From Rufibacter radiotolerans (GTDB taxonomy: Bacteria; Bacteroidota; Bacteroidia; Cytophagales; Hymenobacteraceae): 64,000 nucleotides of DNA. Where the stretch lies: NCBI RefSeq assembly GCF_001078055.1, contig NZ_CP010777.1, positions 3,315,001-3,379,000 of the forward strand, read 5' to 3'. Both the position numbers and the translations under genes were made by a program. Position 1 is the stretch's first letter. Each line of letters starts with the position of its first letter. The notes below the pieces were generated by a model. The model saw nothing but the letters and a program-made list of their open reading frames with translations, had not been told where the DNA came from and made no database searches. Shown here piece by piece: positions 57,650-64,000 of the stretch.

Positions 57650-57667
57650 CATTACAGGCTGCACCAA

Positions 57668-58846
57668 CTAAACCGCCTCTTCCCGCTTCGGGAACCGGCC
57701 TACCAACACAAACAGGAACGCCACAAAACATAAGGCCGCTGCCGACCAGAACACGTAAGGGATAGCTTCTACCCGTTTATCATACACAGACGCGGAAAGA
57801 AAAGCACCCAGACCAATGCCGGCTTCCAGGGCGATGTAGACGGTGGCCATGGCGCGGCCGCGGCGGTTGGCGTGGCTGAGGTCAATGGTCCAGGCGTAGA
57901 GCGTGGGAGAATTCATGCCAGTGCCAATCCCGTAGAGCACGGCCGCTCCCAGGAACATCATTTTTGAATCGGCGAAGCCGAGGACCAGCATGCCCAGGGC
58001 CATCATAAACGTGGAGATGCGTAGGACCGGCACCCGCCCAAACCTATCGGAGGCTCGGCCCGCCAGGAACCGGATCCCGATGGAAGAAACCGTGTAAAAC
58101 GTAAAGAACAGGCCTTTATTGGGAATGCCCAGGTGTTGGCTGAAATCTGGGGTAACTGTGAGCACGGCGCCGTAGCAGAATAGCGTGAGTAGCATCACCA
58201 CAAACGGAGGCCACACCCGGGGCTCAAAAATCTCATCCTTCTTGATGCGTAGTAGCCCCAACCTGAATTTCTGCGGATTCACGAGAGTTTCTTTCTGATT
58301 TAAAAGCACGAGCACCGCTAGCAGGGCCATGCCGGAGGAGGCGTAAAAAAGAGCGTCTAAGGTAAAATACCGGCTGAACTCCCCGCCAATGGCCGGACCG
58401 GCGGCAAGCCCTAAACTTCCGGCCAGGCCGAAGACCCCGATGGCAGCACCACGTTTTTCCAGGGGCACAATGTCTGCGATGTAGGCAGATTCGCCAGTAG
58501 GTGTGAAACCGGTGGAGAACCCATGGACCAGGCGCAACAGCAGGAAAGCGGTAACCGTGGTGAGCAAAGGGTACAGCAGACTGCACAGCACGCAGACCGC
58601 CACCCCAAAATAAATGACCGGCATACGGCCGATGGTGTCGGTGAGCTTGCCGGAGAAAGGGCGTGACAGTCCGGCGGTAATGGTAAAAAGCCCCACAATA
58701 TAGCCTTTGTACTCTGCCCCGCCCAGGCTGGTGAGGAAATTGGGCAGCTCCGGGATGATCATGTTGAAGCTAGCCGAGAACAGGAAGGAACTCAAACACA
58801 GCAACCAGAACCGGAGGGAGTAAACGTCTGTAGAAGCGGTAGGCAT
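57668..58846 (-). CDS. MFS transporter
   Basis: A 392-residue permease with twelve predicted helices. The MFS motif A region appears as GLFTITAGLSRPFSGKLTD (about 52-70), and RLVHGFSTGFTPTGESAYI matches the helix-4 region of drug and sugar exporters. A cytoplasmic loop near the middle holds NPQKFRLGLLRIKKDEIFEP. The substrate cannot be told. It is divergent from the HEAT/cyclophilin gene, across a family-P palindrome. Confidence 0.88.
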   Translation of the reverse strand: MPTASTDVYSLRFWLLCLSSFLFSASFNMIIPELPNFLTSLGGAEYKGYIVGLFTITAGLSRPFSGKLTDTIGRMPVIYFGVAVCVLCSLLYPLLTTVTAFLLLRLVHGFSTGFTPTGESAYIADIVPLEKRGAAIGVFGLAGSLGLAAGPAIGGEFSRYFTLDALFYASSGMALLAVLVLLNQKETLVNPQKFRLGLLRIKKDEIFEPRVWPPFVVMLLTLFCYGAVLTVTPDFSQHLGIPNKGLFFTFYTVSSIGIRFLAGRASDRFGRVPVLRISTFMMALGMLVLGFADSKMMFLGAAVLYGIGTGMNSPTLYAWTIDLSHANRRGRAMATVYIALEAGIGLGAFLSASVYDKRVEAIPYVFWSAAALCFVAFLFVLVGRFPKREEAV

Positions 58847-58888
58847 AATAGGTGCAAAGGTCTTAAAATTTGGATCAGCCTTGCTGCT

Positions 58889-58924
58889 GTTTTTGCGCTA
58901 TTTTCTGAAAAACAGGGCAAAAAC
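58889..58924. repeat. Intergenic palindrome, family P, degenerate copy 16 (divergent region)
   Basis: GTTTTTGCGCTATTTTC against GAAAAACAGGGCAAAAAC. It lies between the divergent MFS and cyclophilin genes. Confidence 0.65.
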
Positions 58925-59005
58925 GCCTTCGGGCTTGGGCTTGCCTCTGGATAGGTGCCGCAGACTCAGGACAGTTTTGTATCTTCCGCAGCCCAACCAC
59001 ACCCT

Positions 59006-60952
59006 ATGAACTACTCTTTCAAAATTATTGCCGCCATGCTGCTTTTAGCGGCCGCGGCCTGTACGCCCCCTGCCCAGCAAAGTGGCAGTACTGCCGTCAA
59101 TAAATTCAGTGATGCCACCCTCCGCAGAATCTACACCCTGCAGGATGAACGCAAAACTCAGGACCTGCTGCCTTTCCTGGGGCGCCCCGAAACCATGTAC
59201 CGGCGTGAGGCTGCCCTGGCGTTTGGGTCGGTGCAGGACAGCACGGCTATTCCGGCCTTGAGTGCCTTGCTGCAGGACCAGGAGGCCGAGGTGCGAAAGG
59301 CCAGCGCCTACGCCTTGGGTCAGATTGGCAAAACCGCCGCCGAGACCGCCTTGATGGAGGCGTATCAGCGGGAGCAGAACATTTCGGCCCGGGCCGAGAT
59401 CCTGGAAGCCTGGGGCAAGTGCGCCACCCAGAACGGATTTGATATGATTGCCCGTTACACGGCGCAGGCCAATATGGAAGGCGCTCAAGCCTGGGCCCTG
59501 TACCGGGCCGGCCAACGCAAACTCAACCATGCCCCTGCTCTGACTAAAGCCGCGGCGCTGTTGACTTCTACCCAGGAAGATGCCCGCCTGGGCGCTGCGC
59601 ATTTTGTGGGCCGGACCGCCAAACTGGACCCCAGCGCCATTAAAGAGCAGCTGTTCACTACGGTGCAGCAAGACAAAAGCGCTAATGTGCGCATGGCCGT
59701 TATGCTGGCGCTGGGCAAAATGAAGGATACGGTGGGCGTGGCCCGAGTGGTGAGTCAGGCCCTGCAGAAGGACGCTGATTACCGGGTGCGCCTGAGTGCC
59801 GTTCGGCCCATGAACCAACTGGCCTACGCCGCGGTGCAAGCTGCCGCCTGGAATGCCTTACTTGATGCGCACCCGCACGTGGCCCTCAGCGCTGCCGAAT
59901 ATCTGGCCGCCAAGGCCCCGGCCGCAGAAGCCAGCCGACTGCAGGAAGCTGCCGCCAAACAAAAAGACTGGCGCGTGCGCGCTACCTTGTTTGGGGCCGC
60001 TTTGGCCGCTACTCCAGTACCTCAGAAAAGTGCCGTTGGTCAGCAAATACAGCAGCGATTTAAAGCGGCCAGCAACCCGTATGAAAAAGCAGCTCTGCTC
60101 ACCGCCCTGAGCAAAGACCAGAGCCAGTACCCTTTTATTGAACAACAGACCTTCAACGCGCCGCACCCAGCGGTGAGCACCTCGGGCATTGAGGCGTTGG
60201 TGGCTATAAGAGGGCAGAAAAGCTTTGAGGCCTCGGCAGGGCCGGCTTTTAACCAATTGTTCCAGAGAGCGATTCAGTCTGGCGACGTAGCGTTGGTGGG
60301 CATTGCCGCCGGTGCTATCCGCAACCCGGAACTGGGTTTGAAGAACGCCTATGCAGACCGCTCCTTCCTGACCCATGCCCGCGACAAACTCACCCTTCCC
60401 CGCGACATAGAAACCTACCTGGAACTGCAGAAAACGCTGGACTTCCTGGAAGACAAAACTTCGGCGCCTACGCCGGCTACTCCCTTTACGCATCCTATCA
60501 ATTGGGCCACAGTTAATAAGCTGGCCAAAAACCAGAAGGCCCGCCTGAAGACCTCCAAGGGCGATATCATCTTTGAATTGTTGGTAGAAGATGCTCCTGG
60601 TTCGGTGGCCAATTTTGTGGAGCTGTTGGAGAAAGGCTTCTATAACGGCAAGAACTTCCACCGGGTGGTGCCTAACTTCGTGGCCCAGGGCGGCTGTCCC
60701 CGCGGCGACGGCTGGGGCTCCACCGACTACGCCATCCGCTCTGAGTTCGCAGATTTGAACTACCTGGAAGGCTACGTAGGCATGGCCAGTGCCGGTAAAG
60801 ACACCGAGAGCTGCCAATGGTTCATCACCCACTCGCCCACCCCGCACCTGGACGGCAAATACACCATCTTCGCCAAAGTAGTGAAAGGCATGGACGTGGT
60901 GCACCAACTGAATATTGGGGATAGGATTGAGAAGGTGGAGTTGGTAAGATAA
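59006..60952 (+). CDS. HEAT-repeat lipoprotein with C-terminal cyclophilin-type peptidyl-prolyl isomerase
   Basis: A 648-residue lipoprotein from ATG 59006 (lipobox LAAAAC, Cys19). An N-terminal superhelix of HEAT-like repeats (about 60-460) has units such as AIPALSALLQDQEAEVRKAS and KSANVRMAVMLALGKMKDTV. The cyclophilin domain (about 510-645) has FHRVVPNFVAQGGCPRGDGW, then SEFADLNYLEGYVGMASAGK and SCQWFITHSPTPHLDGKYTI. The active-site Arg in FHRV and the Gln/Phe positions are present, so it should be active. It probably helps outer-membrane or lipoprotein folding in the periplasm. The frame could begin at 58955, but that lacks a signal peptide. Confidence 0.92.
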   Translation: MNYSFKIIAAMLLLAAAACTPPAQQSGSTAVNKFSDATLRRIYTLQDERKTQDLLPFLGRPETMYRREAALAFGSVQDSTAIPALSALLQDQEAEVRKASAYALGQIGKTAAETALMEAYQREQNISARAEILEAWGKCATQNGFDMIARYTAQANMEGAQAWALYRAGQRKLNHAPALTKAAALLTSTQEDARLGAAHFVGRTAKLDPSAIKEQLFTTVQQDKSANVRMAVMLALGKMKDTVGVARVVSQALQKDADYRVRLSAVRPMNQLAYAAVQAAAWNALLDAHPHVALSAAEYLAAKAPAAEASRLQEAAAKQKDWRVRATLFGAALAATPVPQKSAVGQQIQQRFKAASNPYEKAALLTALSKDQSQYPFIEQQTFNAPHPAVSTSGIEALVAIRGQKSFEASAGPAFNQLFQRAIQSGDVALVGIAAGAIRNPELGLKNAYADRSFLTHARDKLTLPRDIETYLELQKTLDFLEDKTSAPTPATPFTHPINWATVNKLAKNQKARLKTSKGDIIFELLVEDAPGSVANFVELLEKGFYNGKNFHRVVPNFVAQGGCPRGDGWGSTDYAIRSEFADLNYLEGYVGMASAGKDTESCQWFITHSPTPHLDGKYTIFAKVVKGMDVVHQLNIGDRIEKVELVR

Positions 60953-60986
60953 CTATCCTATATATACTAGCTGAGCAGAAAATAAA

Positions 60987-61262
60987 ATGAGGTCAATTGT
61001 TCTTTGGATTATCAATTTGAGTTCTTTTGCCTTCGCCTTTATTTTTGGCGTTACTTGGTTCTCCAGGCTTCGCTTAAAATATAATGAGGAAGGCAATTAC
61101 TTTGATCCTAATTCTTTGGTTATTTATGACCGTGACGCATTTTTAGTTTATGGAGCATTAACTCTGCTCTTTATTTTGGTTGGAGCCATTAGTTGGATAT
61201 ATACAGCTAAAGCAAATAAAACCAAGCCAAAGAAGTTGAATACTGACATTAAAGCAGAATGA
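60987..61262 (+). CDS. Small AT-rich membrane protein
   Basis: A 91-residue protein with two hydrophobic segments (about 5-27 and 52-72), a short polar loop (NEEGNYFDPNSLVIYDRDAF) and a Lys-rich tail. I do not recognise the family. Base composition is clearly more AT-rich than the genes on both sides, which suggests later acquisition. It begins 35 nt after the cyclophilin gene. Confidence 0.7.
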   Translation: MRSIVLWIINLSSFAFAFIFGVTWFSRLRLKYNEEGNYFDPNSLVIYDRDAFLVYGALTLLFILVGAISWIYTAKANKTKPKKLNTDIKAE

Positions 61263-61290
61263 AGTTAAGCAAAAGGTAATATCTCACTTT

Positions 61291-61379
61291 TGTCATCCTG
61301 AAAGGATCTTGTGGGCGAGTTAGAAAAGCATTAAATACACGCTACTGCCGGTCGCCCACAAGATCCTTTCAGGATGACA
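61291..61379. repeat. Perfect 28-bp inverted repeat with 33-nt loop
   Basis: The left arm (61291-61318) begins TGTCATCCTGAAAGGATC and the right arm (61352-61379) is its exact complement. Each arm also contains the smaller palindrome ATCCT-gaa-AGGAT. It lies downstream of the small membrane protein gene. Confidence 0.92.
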
Positions 61380-61409
61380 GAGAGAAAAACTAAGCATATT
61401 ATAACCCTA

Positions 61410-61459
61410 TATAAAAATGAGAAAGCCACTCCCATGGGAGTGGCTTTCTCATTTTTATA
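61410..61459. terminator. 50-bp bidirectional terminator between the small membrane protein and rsmG
   Basis: A perfect palindrome with centre CTCCCATGGGAG, flanked by A-rich and T-rich ends (ATAAAAATGAG / CTCATTTTTAT). The genes on either side converge on it. Confidence 0.92.
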
Positions 61460-61465
61460 AAATCT

Positions 61466-61501
61466 ATTTTGAGCCTATTTTCCCGAAAACAGCCCTAAAA
61501 C
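61466..61501. repeat. Intergenic palindrome, family P, copy 17
   Basis: ATTTTGAGCCTATTTTC against GAAAACAGCCCTAAAAC, just after the terminator and 4 nt from the rsmG stop. Confidence 0.72.
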
Positions 61502-61504
61502 ACT

Positions 61505-62146
61505 CTACGCCGTAGGGTGCTGTGGCACAAAGACCACTTTCTTTGTCTCAAAAAACTCTTCCTGGAAATACTGGTTCAGGTCATAGACCTGGTGCACAAG
61601 GCCAGACTCCGCTAGTTCTTCGGTGAGGTCACCGCCTTTGAGGTAGTAGAGGCCCTGCTCGGGTACAGATTCTTTCTTAAAGCTGAACTGAATCCATTGG
61701 TAAAAGGTAGCTAGGCGGGCTACGGCGCGGCTCACAATGAAGTCGTATTTCTCATGCACCTGCTCGGCGCGGGTGTGGCTGGCGCGTACGTTCTGCAGCT
61801 TCAATTCATGGGCAATTTCTTCCACCACGTGTATTTTCTTGCCAATGGAGTCTACCAGGTGAAACTTCACCTCAGGGAACAGAATGGCCAATGGCAGCCC
61901 TGGCAGACCGCCCCCGGTGCCCACGTCCATGACAGAAGTGCCCGCCGGGAACTGCACCACTTTGGCAATGCCTATAGAATGCAGCAGATGGTTCACCATC
62001 AGGTTCTCGGTGTCTTTGCGCGAGATCACGTTTATTTTCTCGTTCCACTCCACATATAGTTCCGCTAGGCGGGCAAACTGCTGCTGTTGCTCTGGCGTGA
62101 GATCAGGGAAATAATGGGTCAGGATATTCACGGAGGCTGCGTTCAT
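61505..62146 (-). CDS. rsmG: 16S rRNA (guanine-N7)-methyltransferase RsmG
   Basis: A 213-residue enzyme that methylates G527 of 16S rRNA. The start at 62146 (MNAASVNILTHYFPDLTPEQ) is preferred. A frame from 62203 adds MQTQNSRLRTQDSFPYLWP, which is encoded by a simple repeat and not conserved. The SAM motif is VMDVGTGGGLPGLPLAI, and NVISRKDTENLMVNHLLHSI and IVSRAVARLATFYQW are RsmG signatures. Confidence 0.93.
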   Translation of the reverse strand: MNAASVNILTHYFPDLTPEQQQQFARLAELYVEWNEKINVISRKDTENLMVNHLLHSIGIAKVVQFPAGTSVMDVGTGGGLPGLPLAILFPEVKFHLVDSIGKKIHVVEEIAHELKLQNVRASHTRAEQVHEKYDFIVSRAVARLATFYQWIQFSFKKESVPEQGLYYLKGGDLTEELAESGLVHQVYDLNQYFQEEFFETKKVVFVPQHPTA

Positions 62147-62165
62147 GGGCCAAAGATAAGGAAAC

Positions 62166-62200
62166 GAGTCCTGAGTTCTGAGTCTTGAGTTCTGAGTTTG
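62166..62200. repeat. Short imperfect tandem repeat upstream of rsmG
   Basis: Units close to CTGAGTT recur (GAGTCCTGAGTTCTGAGTCT then TGAGTTCTGAGTTTG). It makes an in-frame false N-terminal extension of rsmG. Confidence 0.75.
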
Positions 62201-62223
62201 CACAAGGTCTTCCTTGCATTAGT

Positions 62224-62258
62224 GTTTAGAGTCTATTTTTCAGGAAACAGGGTAAAAG
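62224..62258. repeat. Intergenic palindrome, family P, very degenerate copy 18
   Basis: GTTTAGAGTCTATTTTTC with GGAAACAGGGTAAAAG. It is recognisable by layout more than by identity. Confidence 0.4.
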
Positions 62259-62407
62259 TAGGGACAGGGCTTGACCTGTCCGAAACGGTTCTGGCAGTAA
62301 GTAGCTTCTAGTTGGAAAACTGCCCTTTCTCTACAATTAGGCTTTTCTGCTTGGCAGGCGCAGGTTGCGTGGGGAACCGCATCGGACAGGTCAAGCCCTG
62401 TCCCTAC
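62258..62407. repeat. Perfect 26-bp inverted repeat flanking 98 nt
   Basis: The left arm (62258-62283) begins GTAGGGACAGGGCTTGACCT. The right arm (62382-62407) is the exact complement. The arms hold an inner near-palindrome around GGACAGGGCTTGACCTGTCC. Confidence 0.9.
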
Positions 62408-62424
62408 AACGTTCCCATTCGGCC

Positions 62425-62464
62425 CTGTTTTGGGGTTATTTTACCAAAAACAGGCCTGAAACAG
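62425..62464. repeat. Intergenic palindrome, family P, copy 19
   Basis: CTGTTTTGGGGTTATTTT with AAAAACAGGCCTGAAACAG. It overlaps the sigma-factor terminator. Confidence 0.65.
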
Positions 62465-62498
62465 ATAGAGCAGCCTTTGGGGCTGCTCTATCTGTTTC
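62458..62498 (-). terminator. Terminator of the sigma factor gene
   Basis: GAAACAGATAGAGCAGCC pairs exactly with GGCTGCTCTATCTGTTTC (18 bp, 5-nt loop). On the minus strand it is followed by AGGCCTGTTTTT from the palindrome, which supplies the T-tract. Confidence 0.85.
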
Positions 62499-62534
62499 AT
62501 CTTTATTGTGCTACCTGATACGCACTACGTGCTA

Positions 62535-63143
62535 CTAAATAAGGTGCTTCTTGTTTTTTACCATGTCATAGAGCAACTCACGGGCGCGGTGCAGCTGGGC
62601 CTTTACGGTTCCCAGGGGTGCGTTCAGCTCAGTGGCTATTTCCTCGTAAGAGAGCTCGTCAAAGTAGCGCAGGGTTACCAGGCGCTGGTATTTGTCTGGC
62701 AGCTTGCTTACAATGTACTGCATGATCTCAATCTTCTGGTTCTTGATGGCCGTCTCCTGAGGGTTCAGGTTGTTGTCCTTGAAATCAATGGTGATCTCAT
62801 CGCCGTTATCGATCTTGATGGCCGAGTCAATGCTCATAGTCTTGATCTTGTTCTTCCGGATGAAGTCAATACAGTTGTTGGTGGCAATTCTAAACAGCCA
62901 GGTACTAAAGGCGTACTCTGGGTTGAATTTGTGGAGGTTACGGAAGGCTTTCGCGAATGCTTCAATGGTGAGATCTTCGGCGTCATCGGCGTTACGCACC
63001 ATCTTCAGGACCACGTGATAAACTGGCTTCTTGTAAATCTGCATCAGTTCCGCGTAGGCCTTCTCATCCCCCTCCTCTACCGCTGACTGGATCAGTTTAA
63101 AATCGTGTTTCGCTTTCGCGGAAAATTGCTTGTTTACTTCCAT
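62535..63143 (-). CDS. RNA polymerase sigma factor, ECF/sigma-70 family
   Basis: A 202-residue sigma factor with region 2 (AEDLTIEAFAKAFRNLHKFN, ... FSTWLFRIATNNCIDFIRKN) and region 4 (KLPDKYQRLVTLRYFDELSY, then EEIATELNAPLGTVKAQLHR). A longer linker than usual (about 100-145) contains the acidic stretch DNGDEITIDFKDN. It overlaps the 3' end of the glycosyltransferase gene by 10 nt, so the pair is translationally coupled. No anti-sigma gene is visible, which suggests a constitutive or core regulator rather than a SusC-linked one. Confidence 0.93.
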   Translation of the reverse strand: MEVNKQFSAKAKHDFKLIQSAVEEGDEKAYAELMQIYKKPVYHVVLKMVRNADDAEDLTIEAFAKAFRNLHKFNPEYAFSTWLFRIATNNCIDFIRKNKIKTMSIDSAIKIDNGDEITIDFKDNNLNPQETAIKNQKIEIMQYIVSKLPDKYQRLVTLRYFDELSYEEIATELNAPLGTVKAQLHRARELLYDMVKNKKHLI

Positions 63144-64000
63144 CTTATCTTTTTAGTCATTAATACAGAGATGCCAATCCCTATATAGTTGAGATAATAC
63201 CCTAGTTCCAGAACAGGCAAGAGCCACCAGGAGAGTGGATCTTGCAGTCGGCGGGCTACCGCCATGTAAATTGCCCAGACCGCCACGTACCTTGCTCCAA
63301 TAATAACGCCAACATAAGGCGTTTGGTGCTGCAAGCCTAAAAGAACTAGTGATATTATATAAAATAATATATTTGACAGGACAAAAAGTCCGATTCTGAA
63401 CCGCTCTGCGCCAGAATACTGGCGACCTGCCGCCATGTGTCTCCGCTTCTGTTTCCACCAGTTGCGCCACTTCGTCTCGGGGGAGCTTTGCGTGTGGCTC
63501 TCGGCGTCCAGCATGATCTGTACGGTTGAATGCCGCGCGGCCTCCTGCACAAATAAATCATCGTCGCCGCCCAGTGATCTGATGTGGGAGGAAAACCCTT
63601 TGTTCCGGAAGAAAGTCGATTTTGTATAAGCCAGATTTCGGCCGACACCCATGTACGCTTTGCCCCGCTTGGCAAACGACAGATACTGCATCGCGGTCAA
63701 GAAGGTTTCAAACCGAATTAAATGATTTAAGAATCCATATATCTGCATATACGGAGAAACGCCTAAAACGATGTCGTTCCCGCCCACAAAACCACCGGCC
63801 ATGCGCTGTGCCCAGCGGTCAGAAGCCGGCCGGCAATCTGCGTCTGTAAAGAGAAGGTGCTCATTTTGAGCTGCTTTCACGCCAAGGAAAAGAGCGTATT
63901 TCTTGGGGCTCATGAGCGCCGGCGTTTCCTTTACCCGCACTAATTTAAGGCAAGGATTTTCCAACTGATATTCTTTCACCAGCACGTGGGTGCCGTCCCA
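63134..64000 (-). CDS. Family 2 glycosyltransferase, 5' end cut by the window
   Basis: The visible 288 C-terminal codons (reading in from the edge as WDGTHVLVKEYQ) include HLLFTDADCRPASDRWAQRM (a DxD-like metal site), LGVSPYMQIYG, the acceptor region SLGGDDDLFVQEAARHS (ED/QxxRW-like position) and WRNWWKQKRRHMAAGRQYSG, then two or three C-terminal membrane helices (about 205-225, 230-250, 260-280 of the visible part). A membrane-associated inverting transferase is likely, but donor and acceptor are unknown. A frame could begin at GTG 63985, but the in-frame codons before it show the gene continues past 64000. Confidence 0.88.
   Translation of the reverse strand, partial: WDGTHVLVKEYQLENPCLKLVRVKETPALMSPKKYALFLGVKAAQNEHLLFTDADCRPASDRWAQRMAGGFVGGNDIVLGVSPYMQIYGFLNHLIRFETFLTAMQYLSFAKRGKAYMGVGRNLAYTKSTFFRNKGFSSHIRSLGGDDDLFVQEAARHSTVQIMLDAESHTQSSPETKWRNWWKQKRRHMAAGRQYSGAERFRIGLFVLSNILFYIISLVLLGLQHQTPYVGVIIGARYVAVWAIYMAVARRLQDPLSWWLLPVLELGYYLNYIGIGISVLMTKKIRWK

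Larger units (their letters stand above)
57193..57667. other. 475-nt repeat-rich intergenic mosaic
   Basis: No gene is supported. In order: a GC-rich block (about 57295-57375), a family-P copy (57410-57447), a hairpin CCCAAAC/GTTTGGG (57489-57506), a C/G-rich perfect palindrome (57553-57588) and another family-P copy (57614-57649). The genes on either side converge here (ABC plus strand, MFS minus strand). Confidence 0.7.
62147..62534. other. 388-nt intergenic region with several repeats
   Basis: No gene. It contains the tandem repeat upstream of rsmG, two family-P copies, a 26-bp inverted repeat and the sigma-factor terminator. Confidence 0.6.

Noticed and set aside
59858..60907. 349-codon minus-strand frame opposite the HEAT/cyclophilin gene
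   Set aside because: Antisense to well-supported coding sequence with intact cyclophilin motifs.

Overview
The window comes from a Bacteroidota chromosome, most likely a cytophagal lineage near Hymenobacteraceae (Rufibacter, Pontibacter or Hymenobacter type). Supporting signs are two SusC/SusD pairs, an Oar-like TonB receptor, several matches to the Bacteroidota promoter (TTTG, about 20 nt, TAnnTTTG), a hybrid kinase of Bacteroidota type and an almost complete lack of Shine-Dalgarno sequences. The genus is inferred from style, not from a search.

Positions 1-27161 are one large minus-strand polysaccharide utilisation locus. In transcription order it opens with a four-domain fasciclin lipoprotein, SusC, SusD, two more fasciclin lipoproteins and a second SusC/SusD pair. 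The enzyme block follows: GH2, a Tat-exported SGNH esterase, an SDR oxidoreductase and mannonate dehydratase (UxuA), a CE12 and a CE7 esterase, a BNR_4 beta-propeller protein, a GH105/88 unsaturated glucuronyl or rhamnogalacturonyl hydrolase, and the start of a DUF2264 protein cut by the window edge. A GH35 beta-galactosidase (28528-30870) lies upstream across a 1.37-kb gene-free stretch. Together these suggest uptake and trimming of an acetylated, galactose-decorated, uronate-containing plant glycan (rhamnogalacturonan-I or arabinogalactan type), with glucuronate passing through fructuronate and mannonate to KDG. The fasciclin lipoproteins sit where SusE/F-type surface glycan-binding proteins are usually found.

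Positions 31347-35872 encode a type-I-secretion-like trio (ABC protein, HlyD adaptor, TolC). The ABC ATPase domain has lost the standard residue in nearly every catalytic motif. Next come a five-PAS histidine kinase, a GH97 alpha-glucosidase, a small acidic protein, a YheT-like hydrolase, an NlpC/P60 lipoprotein, an Oar-like TonB receptor, tRNA-Ala(GGC), and a hybrid kinase with twelve 21-residue coiled-coil repeats.

Positions 51963-64000 are mostly housekeeping: DUF808, CysE and CysK, an intact ABC exporter, an MFS transporter, a HEAT-repeat/cyclophilin lipoprotein, RsmG, an ECF-type sigma factor overlapping a glycosyltransferase, and a small AT-rich membrane protein.

Between the genes I count about nineteen copies of one roughly 36-nt palindrome (half-site near GTTTTGGGCCTGTTTT). 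Most lie downstream of genes, but two lie between divergent genes. The right end adds other inverted-repeat families. I see no CRISPR array, prophage, transposase or rRNA.
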